From NCBI GenBank assembly GCA_030696465.1, contig JAUYSE010000086.1, positions 1 through 30,835 on the forward strand: a stretch of DNA of 30,835 bases, in the 5' to 3' direction. The notes under the pieces were generated by a model that was given only the letters and a program-made list of their open reading frames with translations, was not told where the DNA came from and did not search any database. This stretch comes from Legionellaceae bacterium. GTDB taxonomy: Bacteria; Pseudomonadota; Gammaproteobacteria; Legionellales; Legionellaceae. Both the position numbers and the translations under genes were made by a program. Numbering within the stretch: the stretch's first letter is position 1; each line of letters begins with the position of its first letter. Of this stretch, positions 23,416 through 30,835 are shown in pieces.

Positions 23416-26301
23416 TTATCCCATATTTGCCATGGCGGGCTGTTGCATGATTGCCTCTTGTTCTAATGCTTTTTCTTTTGTAGGCGAGTAGGCAAAAAAA
23501 GCTTGTTTATATTTTATATAAGGGGATGGTTCGATTAGTTGGTTATTTTTGTTATTCTTTATGTGAAAAACAGGGCCAATCATTAAAAATTCAAGGGCAG
23601 CGATCCCAATAAATGAAGTAAAAATCATTATCCCTTCGATCCCTAGTGCACTCACGAAAGCAGGCCAGAGAAATAGTAAAAAAGTAAGGGCAAGAATGGT
23701 TCCACAGAGGAAAAGTATACGACCTATGTACGGATTGCTATGACTATAATTGAATTGTAATTTATGCGTATGAGAAGCGATACTCCATGCTTTAAATGCT
23801 TCCATGGCTTGTTGTTTATCAAGGTCTGACATGATTTTTTGAGAGGTTTCAGCCTCATACAGCTTTGTCCAAATTTTTTGTAATTTCTGGGTTGCGGTCA
23901 CTAAATTATTAATGAGTATTTTTTCGTGTTTACTGAGAAAAAAAATGTTGGGTAGTTTTGTAAATTTAGGTAAGTGTAGGTTATAGTAATCAAAAGCTTC
24001 TTTTTTTTGATTCTCAGATAAAATACAGGTGAATGGTCCAAATATAAAAAAACTATAGGGATATTTTTTTTCTTCAAGCAGGTATTGTTTGTTAATGCTT
24101 TTTAATACCTTCGAGAGGAGTGCAAGTTCTTTTTTTTCTATGGCATGTTGTAAAGGAGATTTCCCCATAAAATTTTTCTGTAAGAGATAATTAGTGTTTT
24201 TTTCTTCTATCACTGTTTTGTTGTCTAGTACTTGTGTGAACCACGGAGAGCTAGGATCAATAGATTTTTCTTCAAGATCTTTGTGTTGATTATTATGACC
24301 GAGTAATGCCATCGCTAAATCAGATTTATGTTGGTTACAGAAGGTAAAAAACCAAGAGGGATCTAGCGTATTCTTATCTTGTAGATGTTCAAGCTTGAGT
24401 GTGGGATTATGTTCTATATCACTTAAACGTAAATCACAGTTCTCAAAACGTATATGGGTTAAATCTAAAGTACTTAAATCAATCCCACGAAAATCCTGAT
24501 TTTTAATGCTAATAGGTTTTTCTATTTTAAAGTTTTTAAGTTGCCCATTGAACAAACCAAATTGAAAAGCATCTTCCAGTATATTTTCTTGCAGTCCTTC
24601 TATAAAAGGCAGGTATTTTTTATCTATCCATTGTTGTATCAAGGCGTTTCGATAATTTTCTGGAAGTGTTTGTAACCAGGGGCCTACATTGGGTATTTTT
24701 TCAGAAATATAAACCATCAGAGCTTGTACGCCCACTGATTCTGGTAATGGAAAAGGCGTACCTTCTGCTTGCAGTATATGTTCAAGATAGGCTTTTCCTA
24801 AATATGGCAGCATTTCTTGCTGTTGTTCTTGGTTCTGCAATGTTAAATAGGCGGCGGTGAGGGGATCACAGCTACTGTTTTCAGGTAATGAGGACAGAGT
24901 AAAAGCATCTGCAGCCTCTTTTTGTATCTGTAAAAGACGTTCTTCAGTTAAAGCACTAGGATCATTTTTAATTTCGGTCATGAGTTTTTCTAGTGCGGTT
25001 TGAATGGGGAAAAGAGAGGGGGTGCTACGAGCCGCTTGTGCTAGTTTTTGTAATAGAAGTAATTTGGGGGCTAAAGCGATAGAGACACCAAAGGATTCTG
25101 CGATTCCCGTATAATACTGTTCTACGGTATTTTTATCTTTAGGGTTAAGGCTTATAAACTCGGCACTTAAGCTGTCTTTAAAATCTTGTTTGATGCGCTG
25201 TATTGCTTTTTTTAAGGTCTCCGGAATATTTTTTTCTGGATCATCGTCTAGAGCATTATTGGCATTATCGCCAGTCGGCAAACCAGACAATACATAATAA
25301 AATAAATACTCATACAGAAATGTTCCAGAAGCAGCATGTTCCGTTAATTTTGTTTTACAGAATTGATCATATTTATAGCCAATGATAGCAGGACTAATGG
25401 GGACATGTGTGCTAATAGATACTTTGACGTGCACAGAGTCTAGTGCAGAAACCATTTGATTTCGAGTGCCCATCCAACAGGCAGGAGAATTATCACCGTA
25501 TTCTTTTTGACTTTGTATGAGATGTCGTAAGAGTAATATTTTACGTTCCGCTTGACCTTTCTTGCTCATATCTGAGCCGATAGCAAAAGATTGAGCATTT
25601 TGGTCGCACACGGCTTTATAGAGTAACATCAGCACTTGACTGTTCGTGAGATCTACAATTTCAAGAGGTTTTGTCGAGAGGGTGTAAGACCGTGTAGTGG
25701 TATCTTTTTGAATGCGGGTGATGGCATTGCTAGCCAAGTAGAAATCTTTACCGAGTACCGTTTGACTATTTTTTAAAAAATCATCAAAGCTTTTATCCCA
25801 GGGTAATATATTGTTAGAGTTGTGCGGTGCATAGTGTTGGTAGAGTTGTACCACGGCCGTATCGATTAAGCGCACTACAACAGAGTTATGAGTATCTTGG
25901 AATTGGGCAAGAGGTGTTGTGGCTGTAACGACCGGAGCTTGATAAGGGATTACAATGTTTTCTAGGTTCTGATGTCCATAATAATCCCAGTATTGAGATA
26001 ATGCTTTTTTTAAAGCTTCGCTGTTTTTGGATGAATTGCTTTCAATAAATAAAGATCGAATATCTTTCCCGCGATGGTGCTGTGTAATATCGACTTGTTT
26101 TTCACGTAAATAGTGAACAAGGTCTTCGGAGATGGTTTTCCCCTCGGGCGGCATTAATACCCACCATAATGCAGATAGGCCAGTAGAGGTGACGTTATTG
26201 AGATTAATGTCATGGTCGATGACAAATTGTTTTACACTGGTAACGTCTTGCGCGTCGATAAGACTACGAAGTTTTTTTAATATCGCGGGGGAAGTGGGCA
26301 T
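23416..26301 (-). CDS. Large putative effector with ankyrin-like ends, pentapeptide-like segment and two membrane helices
   Basis: The 961-residue product has no signal peptide and no family I recognise over its length. Residues 1-85 look like degenerate ankyrin units (DVTSVKQFVIDHDINLNNVT, then GLSALWWVL). A pentapeptide-like run (NQDFRGIDLSTLDLTHIRFE, then NCDLRLSDI) sits at about 600-625, another ankyrin-like unit (GKSPLQHAIEKKELALLSKV) at about 705, and two hydrophobic helices at about 862-915 before a basic, Gln/Glu-rich tail. GGAG lies eight bases before the ATG. A large helical, cytosol-type protein with paired C-terminal membrane helices fits secreted effectors of Legionella-like intracellular bacteria that insert in host membranes; this is inference. 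An opposite-strand repeat-rich gap lies upstream. Confidence 0.6.
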   Translation of the reverse strand: MPTSPAILKKLRSLIDAQDVTSVKQFVIDHDINLNNVTSTGLSALWWVLMPPEGKTISEDLVHYLREKQVDITQHHRGKDIRSLFIESNSSKNSEALKKALSQYWDYYGHQNLENIVIPYQAPVVTATTPLAQFQDTHNSVVVRLIDTAVVQLYQHYAPHNSNNILPWDKSFDDFLKNSQTVLGKDFYLASNAITRIQKDTTTRSYTLSTKPLEIVDLTNSQVLMLLYKAVCDQNAQSFAIGSDMSKKGQAERKILLLRHLIQSQKEYGDNSPACWMGTRNQMVSALDSVHVKVSISTHVPISPAIIGYKYDQFCKTKLTEHAASGTFLYEYLFYYVLSGLPTGDNANNALDDDPEKNIPETLKKAIQRIKQDFKDSLSAEFISLNPKDKNTVEQYYTGIAESFGVSIALAPKLLLLQKLAQAARSTPSLFPIQTALEKLMTEIKNDPSALTEERLLQIQKEAADAFTLSSLPENSSCDPLTAAYLTLQNQEQQQEMLPYLGKAYLEHILQAEGTPFPLPESVGVQALMVYISEKIPNVGPWLQTLPENYRNALIQQWIDKKYLPFIEGLQENILEDAFQFGLFNGQLKNFKIEKPISIKNQDFRGIDLSTLDLTHIRFENCDLRLSDIEHNPTLKLEHLQDKNTLDPSWFFTFCNQHKSDLAMALLGHNNQHKDLEEKSIDPSSPWFTQVLDNKTVIEEKNTNYLLQKNFMGKSPLQHAIEKKELALLSKVLKSINKQYLLEEKKYPYSFFIFGPFTCILSENQKKEAFDYYNLHLPKFTKLPNIFFLSKHEKILINNLVTATQKLQKIWTKLYEAETSQKIMSDLDKQQAMEAFKAWSIASHTHKLQFNYSHSNPYIGRILFLCGTILALTFLLFLWPAFVSALGIEGIMIFTSFIGIAALEFLMIGPVFHIKNNKNNQLIEPSPYIKYKQAFFAYSPTKEKALEQEAIMQQPAMANMG

Positions 26302-26829
26302 AGGAGAGTCTCCAGTAAGTCCAATGTGTGCATTTTAGCCTAAAAATTAAGCACCAGTCAATTTTTCAGTAACTCAGGAAGGGCAAACGAGTCTTAATTT
26401 AACGCCAATAATAGCCAGTCTTGTTAGGGTGTGTTGACAATTGGCATCCAACTCCTGGATGCCGCGGACCTTCGGCCGCGGCACGTAGGCGTTGAGAGCC
26501 AATAGTTGCAGCTTAGAACCGAATCTTCATTGAGGTCCGAAAAAAATCTTGAAGTTAAGATGGGCCTTTGTTACTATTGATGAGGTGTAGAGTTGGAAAA
26601 AACTTTACATTTTTAGAGGTATAAACAGATTTTTAATTTTTGAGCTTTTGCTCACATTACGATCGGAAACACATTTGCTTGAGTGCCGTGATCTATAAGA
26701 AAAATTTGGTATTACATGCTGCTAGAAACCGACGTTGGGTTCAAACTTGTCTTCCAACAAATGATGATTTTTGGGTGATATTACCCAAGAACGATATTGT
26801 GGAATATGAGTCAAAACATACTGCGCACT
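26302..26829. other. Repeat-rich intergenic stretch, no supported gene
   Basis: It holds a nested multi-hairpin element at 26440-26503, listed separately. A plus-strand open frame from 26640 (LSAVIYKKNLVLHAARNRRW ... DDFWVILPKNDIVEYESKHT) runs into the repeat at 26830 and could be the end of a decayed gene, but it has no start or ribosome site. The promoter of the 961-residue gene should lie at the left. Confidence 0.4.
26440..26503. repeat. Compound multi-hairpin palindrome
   Basis: Two neighbouring perfect stems, GGCATCCA/TGGATGCC (26443-26463) and TGCCGCGG/CCGCGGCA (26460-26483), lie inside an outer imperfect pair ATTGGCATCCAAC / GTTGAGAGCCAAT (10 of 13). The two inner stems share four bases and so exclude each other partly. 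It is very GC-rich against an AT-rich background. There is no T-run, so a dispersed palindromic element is more likely than a terminator. Confidence 0.65.
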
Positions 26830-26953
26830 TATACTCACAGCAATTGAGTTTTCGGCTAGGCGCAAATGAGAGAGCGAGGGAGTGTACATGCAGTACATGA
26901 CCGATAGTGAACGAATTTGCAACCACGTTAAAAACTCAAGGGTGAAGAGTACA
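26830..26953 (+). mobile_element. MITE-like element, copy 3 (124 bp, diverged)
   Basis: It starts TATACTCACAGCAATTGAG and ends AAGGGTGAAGAGTACA; the terminal GAGTATA has become GAGTACA. It has the same orientation and internal GTACATG-CA-GTACATG as copies 1 and 2, with more substitutions (for example GATAGTGAACGAATTTGC for GATGGCGAGCGAGTTTGC). It lies 157 bases upstream of rne. Confidence 0.8.
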
Positions 26954-26978
26954 TTATTGCTTACTGTGCAATTCTGCA

Positions 26979-26992
26979 GAGGCGTTTGCCTC
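26979..26992 (+). promoter_or_regulatory. Small hairpin in the presumed rne leader
   Basis: GAGGC and GCCTC form a 5-bp stem around GTTT about 120 bases before the rne start. In E. coli, RNase E controls its own mRNA through leader hairpins; whether this one has such a role is a guess, as the transcription start is unknown. Confidence 0.2.
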
Positions 26993-27110
26993 CATATCTT
27001 TATTTTCAGTATGAGCCATTTGGCGCCACGTGCATGGTCTACCCTGATGATTCTAAAATTTTATCAAGATTCACATTCAAGTCTGCGTTGTTCAGACATG
27101 AGGTATAATT

Positions 27111-29051
27111 ATGGAAAAAATGTTAATCAATGCTACACACCCCGAAGAGGTGCGAGTAGCTTTGGTGGATGGTACTTATCTTTTTGATTTAGATATCGAT
27201 CGTCCATTTGAAGATGTTAAAAAGAAAGGCAACATATATAAAGCAACGGTAACTCGACGAGAGCCCAGCTTAGATGCCGTGTTTGTCGAATATGGATCGA
27301 AGCGTCAAGGCTTCCTTCCTTTAAAAGAAATTGCGCCAGAATACTTTGTTCGTCCTTTAGAGAGCTTTGACGATGAAAAACCCCCAGTAACTGCATTGAT
27401 CCGTGAAGGGCAAGAGTTACTGATACAAGTCGACAAAGAAGAACGTGGAATGAAAGGTGCGGCACTAACCACCTTTATTACCCTCGCTGGTTGTTATTTG
27501 GTATTAATGCCCAATAACCCTGGTTCCGGTGGTATTTCCCGTCGCATTGAAGGCGAAGAGCGCGATGAAATGCGTGAAACCCTCAATGGCTTGCGTTTAC
27601 CTGAGGGCATGGGTTTAATTATTCGAACGGCTGGATTGGGCAAAGGTCAAGAAGAGCTACAAAATGACTTAGACATGCTCTGTAATCAGTGGAATGCTAT
27701 TGTTCAAGCGCATCGCACGCATCAAGCTCCTTGTTTAATTCACCAAGAAGGTGACGTTGTTATCCGTTCAATTCGAGATAACTTACGCAAATCTATCGGT
27801 GAAATCATCATTGATGATCATGTGGCTTATGTGAAAGCGAAACAATATGTTGAGCAGACCAAACCTGACTTTTTACCGAATGTTAAATTGTATCAAAGCC
27901 CGGTTCCTTTGTTTTCGTTGTATCAAATTGAAAGTCAAATTGAATTAGCCTATCAGCGTAAGGTGTTATTGCCTTCAGGTGGCTCTTTGGTGATTGATCA
28001 AACAGAAGCCCTCGTCGCAATTGATATCAACTCTGCAAAAGCAACCAGCGGTGCAGATATCGAAACAACGGCATTTAATACAAACTTAGAAGCGGCAGAT
28101 GAAATTGCACGTCAATTACGTTTACGTGATTTAGGTGGCTTGATTGTTATTGATTTTATTGACATGAGCAGCTCTAAAAATCAACGTGAAGTTGAAAATC
28201 GTCTGAAAAAAGCCTTAGACAGAGATCGTGCGCGCACACAAGTGGGTCGAGTTTCTTCACGCTTTGGTTTATTAGAAATGTCACGTCAGCGGTTACGACT
28301 TTCTTTAGGTGAAACAGAACAAGAGCCTTGTCCGCGTTGTGAAGGTCGGGGTGTGGTGCGTAATATCGCTTCGCGATCCTTGTCTTTGTTGCGCTTATTA
28401 GAAGAGGCTGCATTAAAGGAAAAAGCAGGCGAAGTGCACATACAAGTACCATCAGATATGGCAACGTTCTTAATGAACGAAAAAAGAGATGTTATTCTTG
28501 CCATGGAAAAATGTCATCAAGTACGAGTATTAGTGTTGGCGAACCCTTATTATCAAGCGGCAGAATATCAAATAACACGTGTGAGTGCAGATCAACTGCC
28601 CAAAAACACAAAAAGACCGAGTTATGCGCTAATACAACAACCAGAAATACAAGTAACTCGCAGCGAACATCATCATGTGACGCCGCTGGTCGATGAAAAA
28701 TTATTGAAATCTGCGCATGAAGCTGATTCGCTGATGAAAAAATCAGATAGTCTTATTCGTCGACTGTTAAAAAGCATATTTTCTCTGGGGGCTGTCGCGA
28801 AGGAAGAGAGCGTGCCAACACCAGCAGTTGATCGTAGACCACGACCCCAACAAAGTGGGCAACGACGTCCGCAGCACAATCACGATCGCAGCGGTACTTC
28901 TGCGAGTGGAAATGTAGCTTCTCGCCGCCGTCGTAACAATAATAACCGAGGGAACTCGGCTAATAATAACAACCGAAGACGATCTGCGCCAGGAGACGAA
29001 GCGCAACGTAATAAGAGACCAGTGGTTGTATCTGAAGGTGGAGAATCTTAA
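27111..29051 (+). CDS. rne: Ribonuclease E, short form
   Basis: RNase E starts mRNA decay and processes stable RNAs. The 646-residue product has the full catalytic half: S1 domain (about 38-120, with NIYKATVTRREPSLDAVFVE), 5'-sensor/RNase H-like region, catalytic D305 in VAIDINSAK and D348 in GGLIVIDFIDM, and the zinc-link CPRC (C407, C410). An amphipathic segment (DSLIRRLLKSIFSLG, about 545-560) resembles the membrane-targeting helix of E. coli RNase E. The C-terminal part is only an Arg/Asn-rich tail, far shorter than the 500-residue degradosome scaffold of E. coli (1061 in total). GAGGT precedes the ATG. RNase G is excluded by the tail and amphipathic helix. pfp follows by one base. Confidence 0.93.
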   Translation: MEKMLINATHPEEVRVALVDGTYLFDLDIDRPFEDVKKKGNIYKATVTRREPSLDAVFVEYGSKRQGFLPLKEIAPEYFVRPLESFDDEKPPVTALIREGQELLIQVDKEERGMKGAALTTFITLAGCYLVLMPNNPGSGGISRRIEGEERDEMRETLNGLRLPEGMGLIIRTAGLGKGQEELQNDLDMLCNQWNAIVQAHRTHQAPCLIHQEGDVVIRSIRDNLRKSIGEIIIDDHVAYVKAKQYVEQTKPDFLPNVKLYQSPVPLFSLYQIESQIELAYQRKVLLPSGGSLVIDQTEALVAIDINSAKATSGADIETTAFNTNLEAADEIARQLRLRDLGGLIVIDFIDMSSSKNQREVENRLKKALDRDRARTQVGRVSSRFGLLEMSRQRLRLSLGETEQEPCPRCEGRGVVRNIASRSLSLLRLLEEAALKEKAGEVHIQVPSDMATFLMNEKRDVILAMEKCHQVRVLVLANPYYQAAEYQITRVSADQLPKNTKRPSYALIQQPEIQVTRSEHHHVTPLVDEKLLKSAHEADSLMKKSDSLIRRLLKSIFSLGAVAKEESVPTPAVDRRPRPQQSGQRRPQHNHDRSGTSASGNVASRRRRNNNNRGNSANNNNRRRSAPGDEAQRNKRPVVVSEGGES

Positions 29052-29052
29052 A

Positions 29053-30297
29053 ATGAGCAGGAATGCTTTATATGCGCAGTCAGGTGGCGTTACCGCCGTT
29101 TTAAATGTTTCGGCGACAGCAGTTATTGAAACAGCAAGACAACATAAAACAGCGATTGCATCGGTTTTTGCTGCGCAAAATGGCATTCTTGGCGTTTTAC
29201 AAGAAACTCTAGTAGATACCAACGCTTGGGACGAAACCCATTTGCGACGTTTGAAAGACACTCCTGCGGGCGTGTTTGGATCTTGTCGCTATAAATTAAA
29301 AGAAGCCTCTTCTGATTATGCGCGCTTATTGGAAGTGTTTCGCGCGCATGATATTGGCTATTTTTTTTATAATGGTGGTGGTGACTCTCAAGATACTACC
29401 CATAAAATTGCAGAATATTGTCGTCAGGCGGGGTATCCTTTAAGCTGTATTGGTATTCCTAAAACCATCGATAACGATTTAGCGTTTACGGACAATTGCC
29501 CGGGTTTTGCCTCTGTTGCAAAATATGTGGCAATTTCTACATTAGAAGCTGGGTTGGATGTGGCTGCGATGGCAGCCTCTTCCACGAAAGTGTTTATCTT
29601 GGAAGTAATGGGAAGACATGCTGGTTGGATTGCGGCGGCAGCTGGTTTAGCGGCAGCAGGCCCAGAGCAACCTCCGCATATTATTTTATTACCGGAAGTT
29701 CCTTTCCAACCTGAACTCTTTTTAAAGAAAGTGCAGCATAGCGTAGAATCTTTTGGCTATTGTGTGATTGTAGCCTCAGAAGGGATTCGTAACGCAGAAG
29801 GCAACTTTTTAAGCGAGAGTGGTTTGCGCGATGCTTTTGGTCATGCGCAATTAGGGGGAGTGGCGCCCGTATTAGCACAAAATATTAAATCGGCTTTAGG
29901 CTATAAATATCATTGGGCAGTGTCAGATTACTTACAGCGTGCTGCGCGACATATTGCCTCTCAAGTAGACGTAGATCAAGCCTATGCGGTTGGTAAAGCG
30001 GCAGTTGAATACGCTGTTTCTGGAAAACAGGCAGTAATGCCCATTATTCGTAGGCTAAGCGATAGCCCTTACACTTGGACAGTAGAACCGGTTGCTTTGG
30101 CGGAAGTTGCTAATATTGAGCGTAAAATGCCAGCTGAATATATTAGTGAAGATGGCATGGGAATTACTGACGCCTGTAAGCGATATTTATTACCGCTGAT
30201 TCAAGGTGAAGCGTATCCTAGTTATAAAAATGGCTTGCCAGATTACTTGCATACTGTTGCATTATCATGCATTCCTCCGAAATTACCAAAATTATAA
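29053..30297 (+). CDS. pfp: PPi-dependent 6-phosphofructokinase
   Basis: The enzyme interconverts fructose 6-phosphate and fructose 1,6-bisphosphate, using pyrophosphate. The 414-residue product starts at ATG 29053, one base after the rne stop (GGAG nine bases upstream). Motifs: N-terminal QSGGVTAVLN, the phosphoryl-donor loop GGGDSQDT (108-115) and PKTIDND (136-142) instead of PGTIDND of ATP enzymes, and MGRHAGW (186-192). The Asp of G-D-S and the Lys of PKT indicate PPi use; the middle residue of the usual GG(D/N)DS is Gly here, which is unusual. Pairing with rne is not a standard operon. PPi-type PFKs are common in Legionella- and Coxiella-like bacteria. Confidence 0.92.
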   Translation: MSRNALYAQSGGVTAVLNVSATAVIETARQHKTAIASVFAAQNGILGVLQETLVDTNAWDETHLRRLKDTPAGVFGSCRYKLKEASSDYARLLEVFRAHDIGYFFYNGGGDSQDTTHKIAEYCRQAGYPLSCIGIPKTIDNDLAFTDNCPGFASVAKYVAISTLEAGLDVAAMAASSTKVFILEVMGRHAGWIAAAAGLAAAGPEQPPHIILLPEVPFQPELFLKKVQHSVESFGYCVIVASEGIRNAEGNFLSESGLRDAFGHAQLGGVAPVLAQNIKSALGYKYHWAVSDYLQRAARHIASQVDVDQAYAVGKAAVEYAVSGKQAVMPIIRRLSDSPYTWTVEPVALAEVANIERKMPAEYISEDGMGITDACKRYLLPLIQGEAYPSYKNGLPDYLHTVALSCIPPKLPKL

Positions 30298-30404
30298 ACG
30301 ACAAACATGAACATGGATGATTCAATGTTTACATTATGTGATTTATTTGTTATCATTCCTTTCATAAGTATTTCGTTTTTATTATTAATAGAGGATGTCG
30401 CATC

Positions 30405-30686
30405 GTGAGTACAAAAATTGAAAATGCAGTCCATGAAGAATCATTAGCTCGTCATGTTACTCAACTCGTAAAATCTTATTTAACCTCTGGAAATCTCAAA
30501 GGTGCTAGTTTAAATTTATATGAATTAGTCTTAGAAGAAATCGAACCACCTTTATTCCGTACCGTAATGGAATTGACACGTTACAATCAATCTAAAGCAG
30601 CACGTGTACTTGGTGTAAGTCGAGGCACTTTGCGTACAAAATTAAAGCATTACTTTGATGATGAATTTATTGGAACACGTGAGTAA
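30405..30686 (+). CDS. fis: Fis family nucleoid-associated regulator
   Basis: Fis bends DNA and controls rRNA promoters, recombination and growth-phase genes. The 93-residue product has the central dimerisation helices (ASLNLYELVLEEIEPPLFRT) and a C-terminal helix-turn-helix (TRYNQSKAARVLGVSRGTLR, then TKLKHYF), as in E. coli Fis (98 residues). The start is GTG at 30405 with GAGG about ten bases upstream; an ATG at 30394 is out of frame. The usual partner dusB is not upstream; pfp is. The 107-base gap after pfp is AT-rich and may hold its own promoter. Confidence 0.93.
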   Translation: MSTKIENAVHEESLARHVTQLVKSYLTSGNLKGASLNLYELVLEEIEPPLFRTVMELTRYNQSKAARVLGVSRGTLRTKLKHYFDDEFIGTRE

Positions 30687-30735
30687 TTTTTGAAAGCGTC
30701 GTTGTTTTTTGGTTGACACAAAAGTCAAAAAAAAA

Positions 30736-30834
30736 CACGTTATCAACGATGTCTATGGGATTTTTTAATTGCCCTTTTACCGGGCATTTGGTTGAAAAAT
30801 GCACGTCATCAACTATGTCTCTAAGATTTTTTAA
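30736..30834 (+). repeat. Pair of 33-bp imperfect direct repeats at the window edge
   Basis: Units at 30736-30768 and 30802-30834 share CACGT(T/C)ATCAAC(G/T)ATGTCT followed by GATTTTTTAA, with 28 of 33 identical. Each is also preceded by TTTGGTTGA (spacing differs). Between them lies a small GCCC/GGGC hairpin. Unit spacing is 66 bases, and the array may continue past the window. Confidence 0.65.
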
Positions 30835-30835
30835 C

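Noticed and set aside
26640..26900. Open frame reading into the third MITE copy
   Set aside because: No start support, no family, and its 3' part is repeat sequence.
28767..29261. 164-codon minus-strand frame across the rne-pfp junction
   Set aside because: It is antisense to two well-supported genes; its length reflects the Arg/Asn-rich tail composition.
30736..30834. Possible CRISPR start
   Set aside because: Only two imperfect units are visible and no cas gene is near; the hairpin lies in the spacer, not in the repeat.

Overview
The window looks like a chromosomal segment of a gammaproteobacterium of roughly 40% GC. The dacA-ybeD-lipB order, trmJ next to iscS, a BamC-like lipoprotein after dapA, bamD, rmuC, ligA, rne and fis all point to that class. 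Two large proteins have ankyrin-like segments, one with a papain-like Cys-His-Asp pattern, and there are many small palindromic or MITE-like repeats. A host-associated relative of Legionella, Coxiella or Berkiella would fit; that is inference, since no rRNA gene is present.

Layout. Positions 1-345 hold what looks like the broken end of a diversity-generating retroelement (DGR): a short Avd-like N-terminus followed by a template- or variable-repeat-like segment rich in AAY codons, with no reverse transcriptase beside it. Positions 452-2858 (minus) are dapA, a 74-residue BamC-like lipoprotein and a DUF1704 (QEGLA/HExxxH) protein. A small glycine-zipper lipoprotein gene (plus) converges on bamD-asnS (minus). 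Positions 5682-8472 (plus) are dacA-ybeD-lipB-dedA, tightly packed. A putative effector (8505-10268, minus), a 590-base gap with a frameshifted ORF, and rmuC (minus) follow, then ligA (plus).

Positions 14149-20139 carry a Yej/Opp-type transporter in pieces: the binding protein has its own terminator, then comes an opposite-strand GHKL-ATPase gene, then two permease genes flanked by two copies of a 125-bp inverted-terminal-repeat element. No ATPase subunit is present. A secreted duplicated-cysteine-domain protein follows. Positions 20977-23173 (minus) are trmJ-iscS and an A-type Fe-S carrier, without iscR, iscU, hscBA or fdx. A 191-bp element with perfect 24-bp terminal repeats lies immediately upstream of trmJ. 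Positions 23416-26301 (minus) encode a 961-residue candidate effector. After an 800-base repeat-rich gap come rne, a PPi-type phosphofructokinase and fis (plus), and a pair of direct repeats at the right edge.

The housekeeping genes cover peptidoglycan and lysine synthesis (dapA, dacA), outer-membrane assembly (bamC-like, bamD), lipoylation and Fe-S supply (lipB, iscS, A-type carrier), DNA repair (ligA, rmuC), RNA turnover (rne), translation (asnS, trmJ) and glycolysis (pfp). The accessory material is the DGR remnant, the two putative effectors, the GHKL protein, the Cys-rich secreted protein and at least four families of short mobile or palindromic repeats. No tRNA, rRNA, CRISPR array, transposase or integrase gene was seen.
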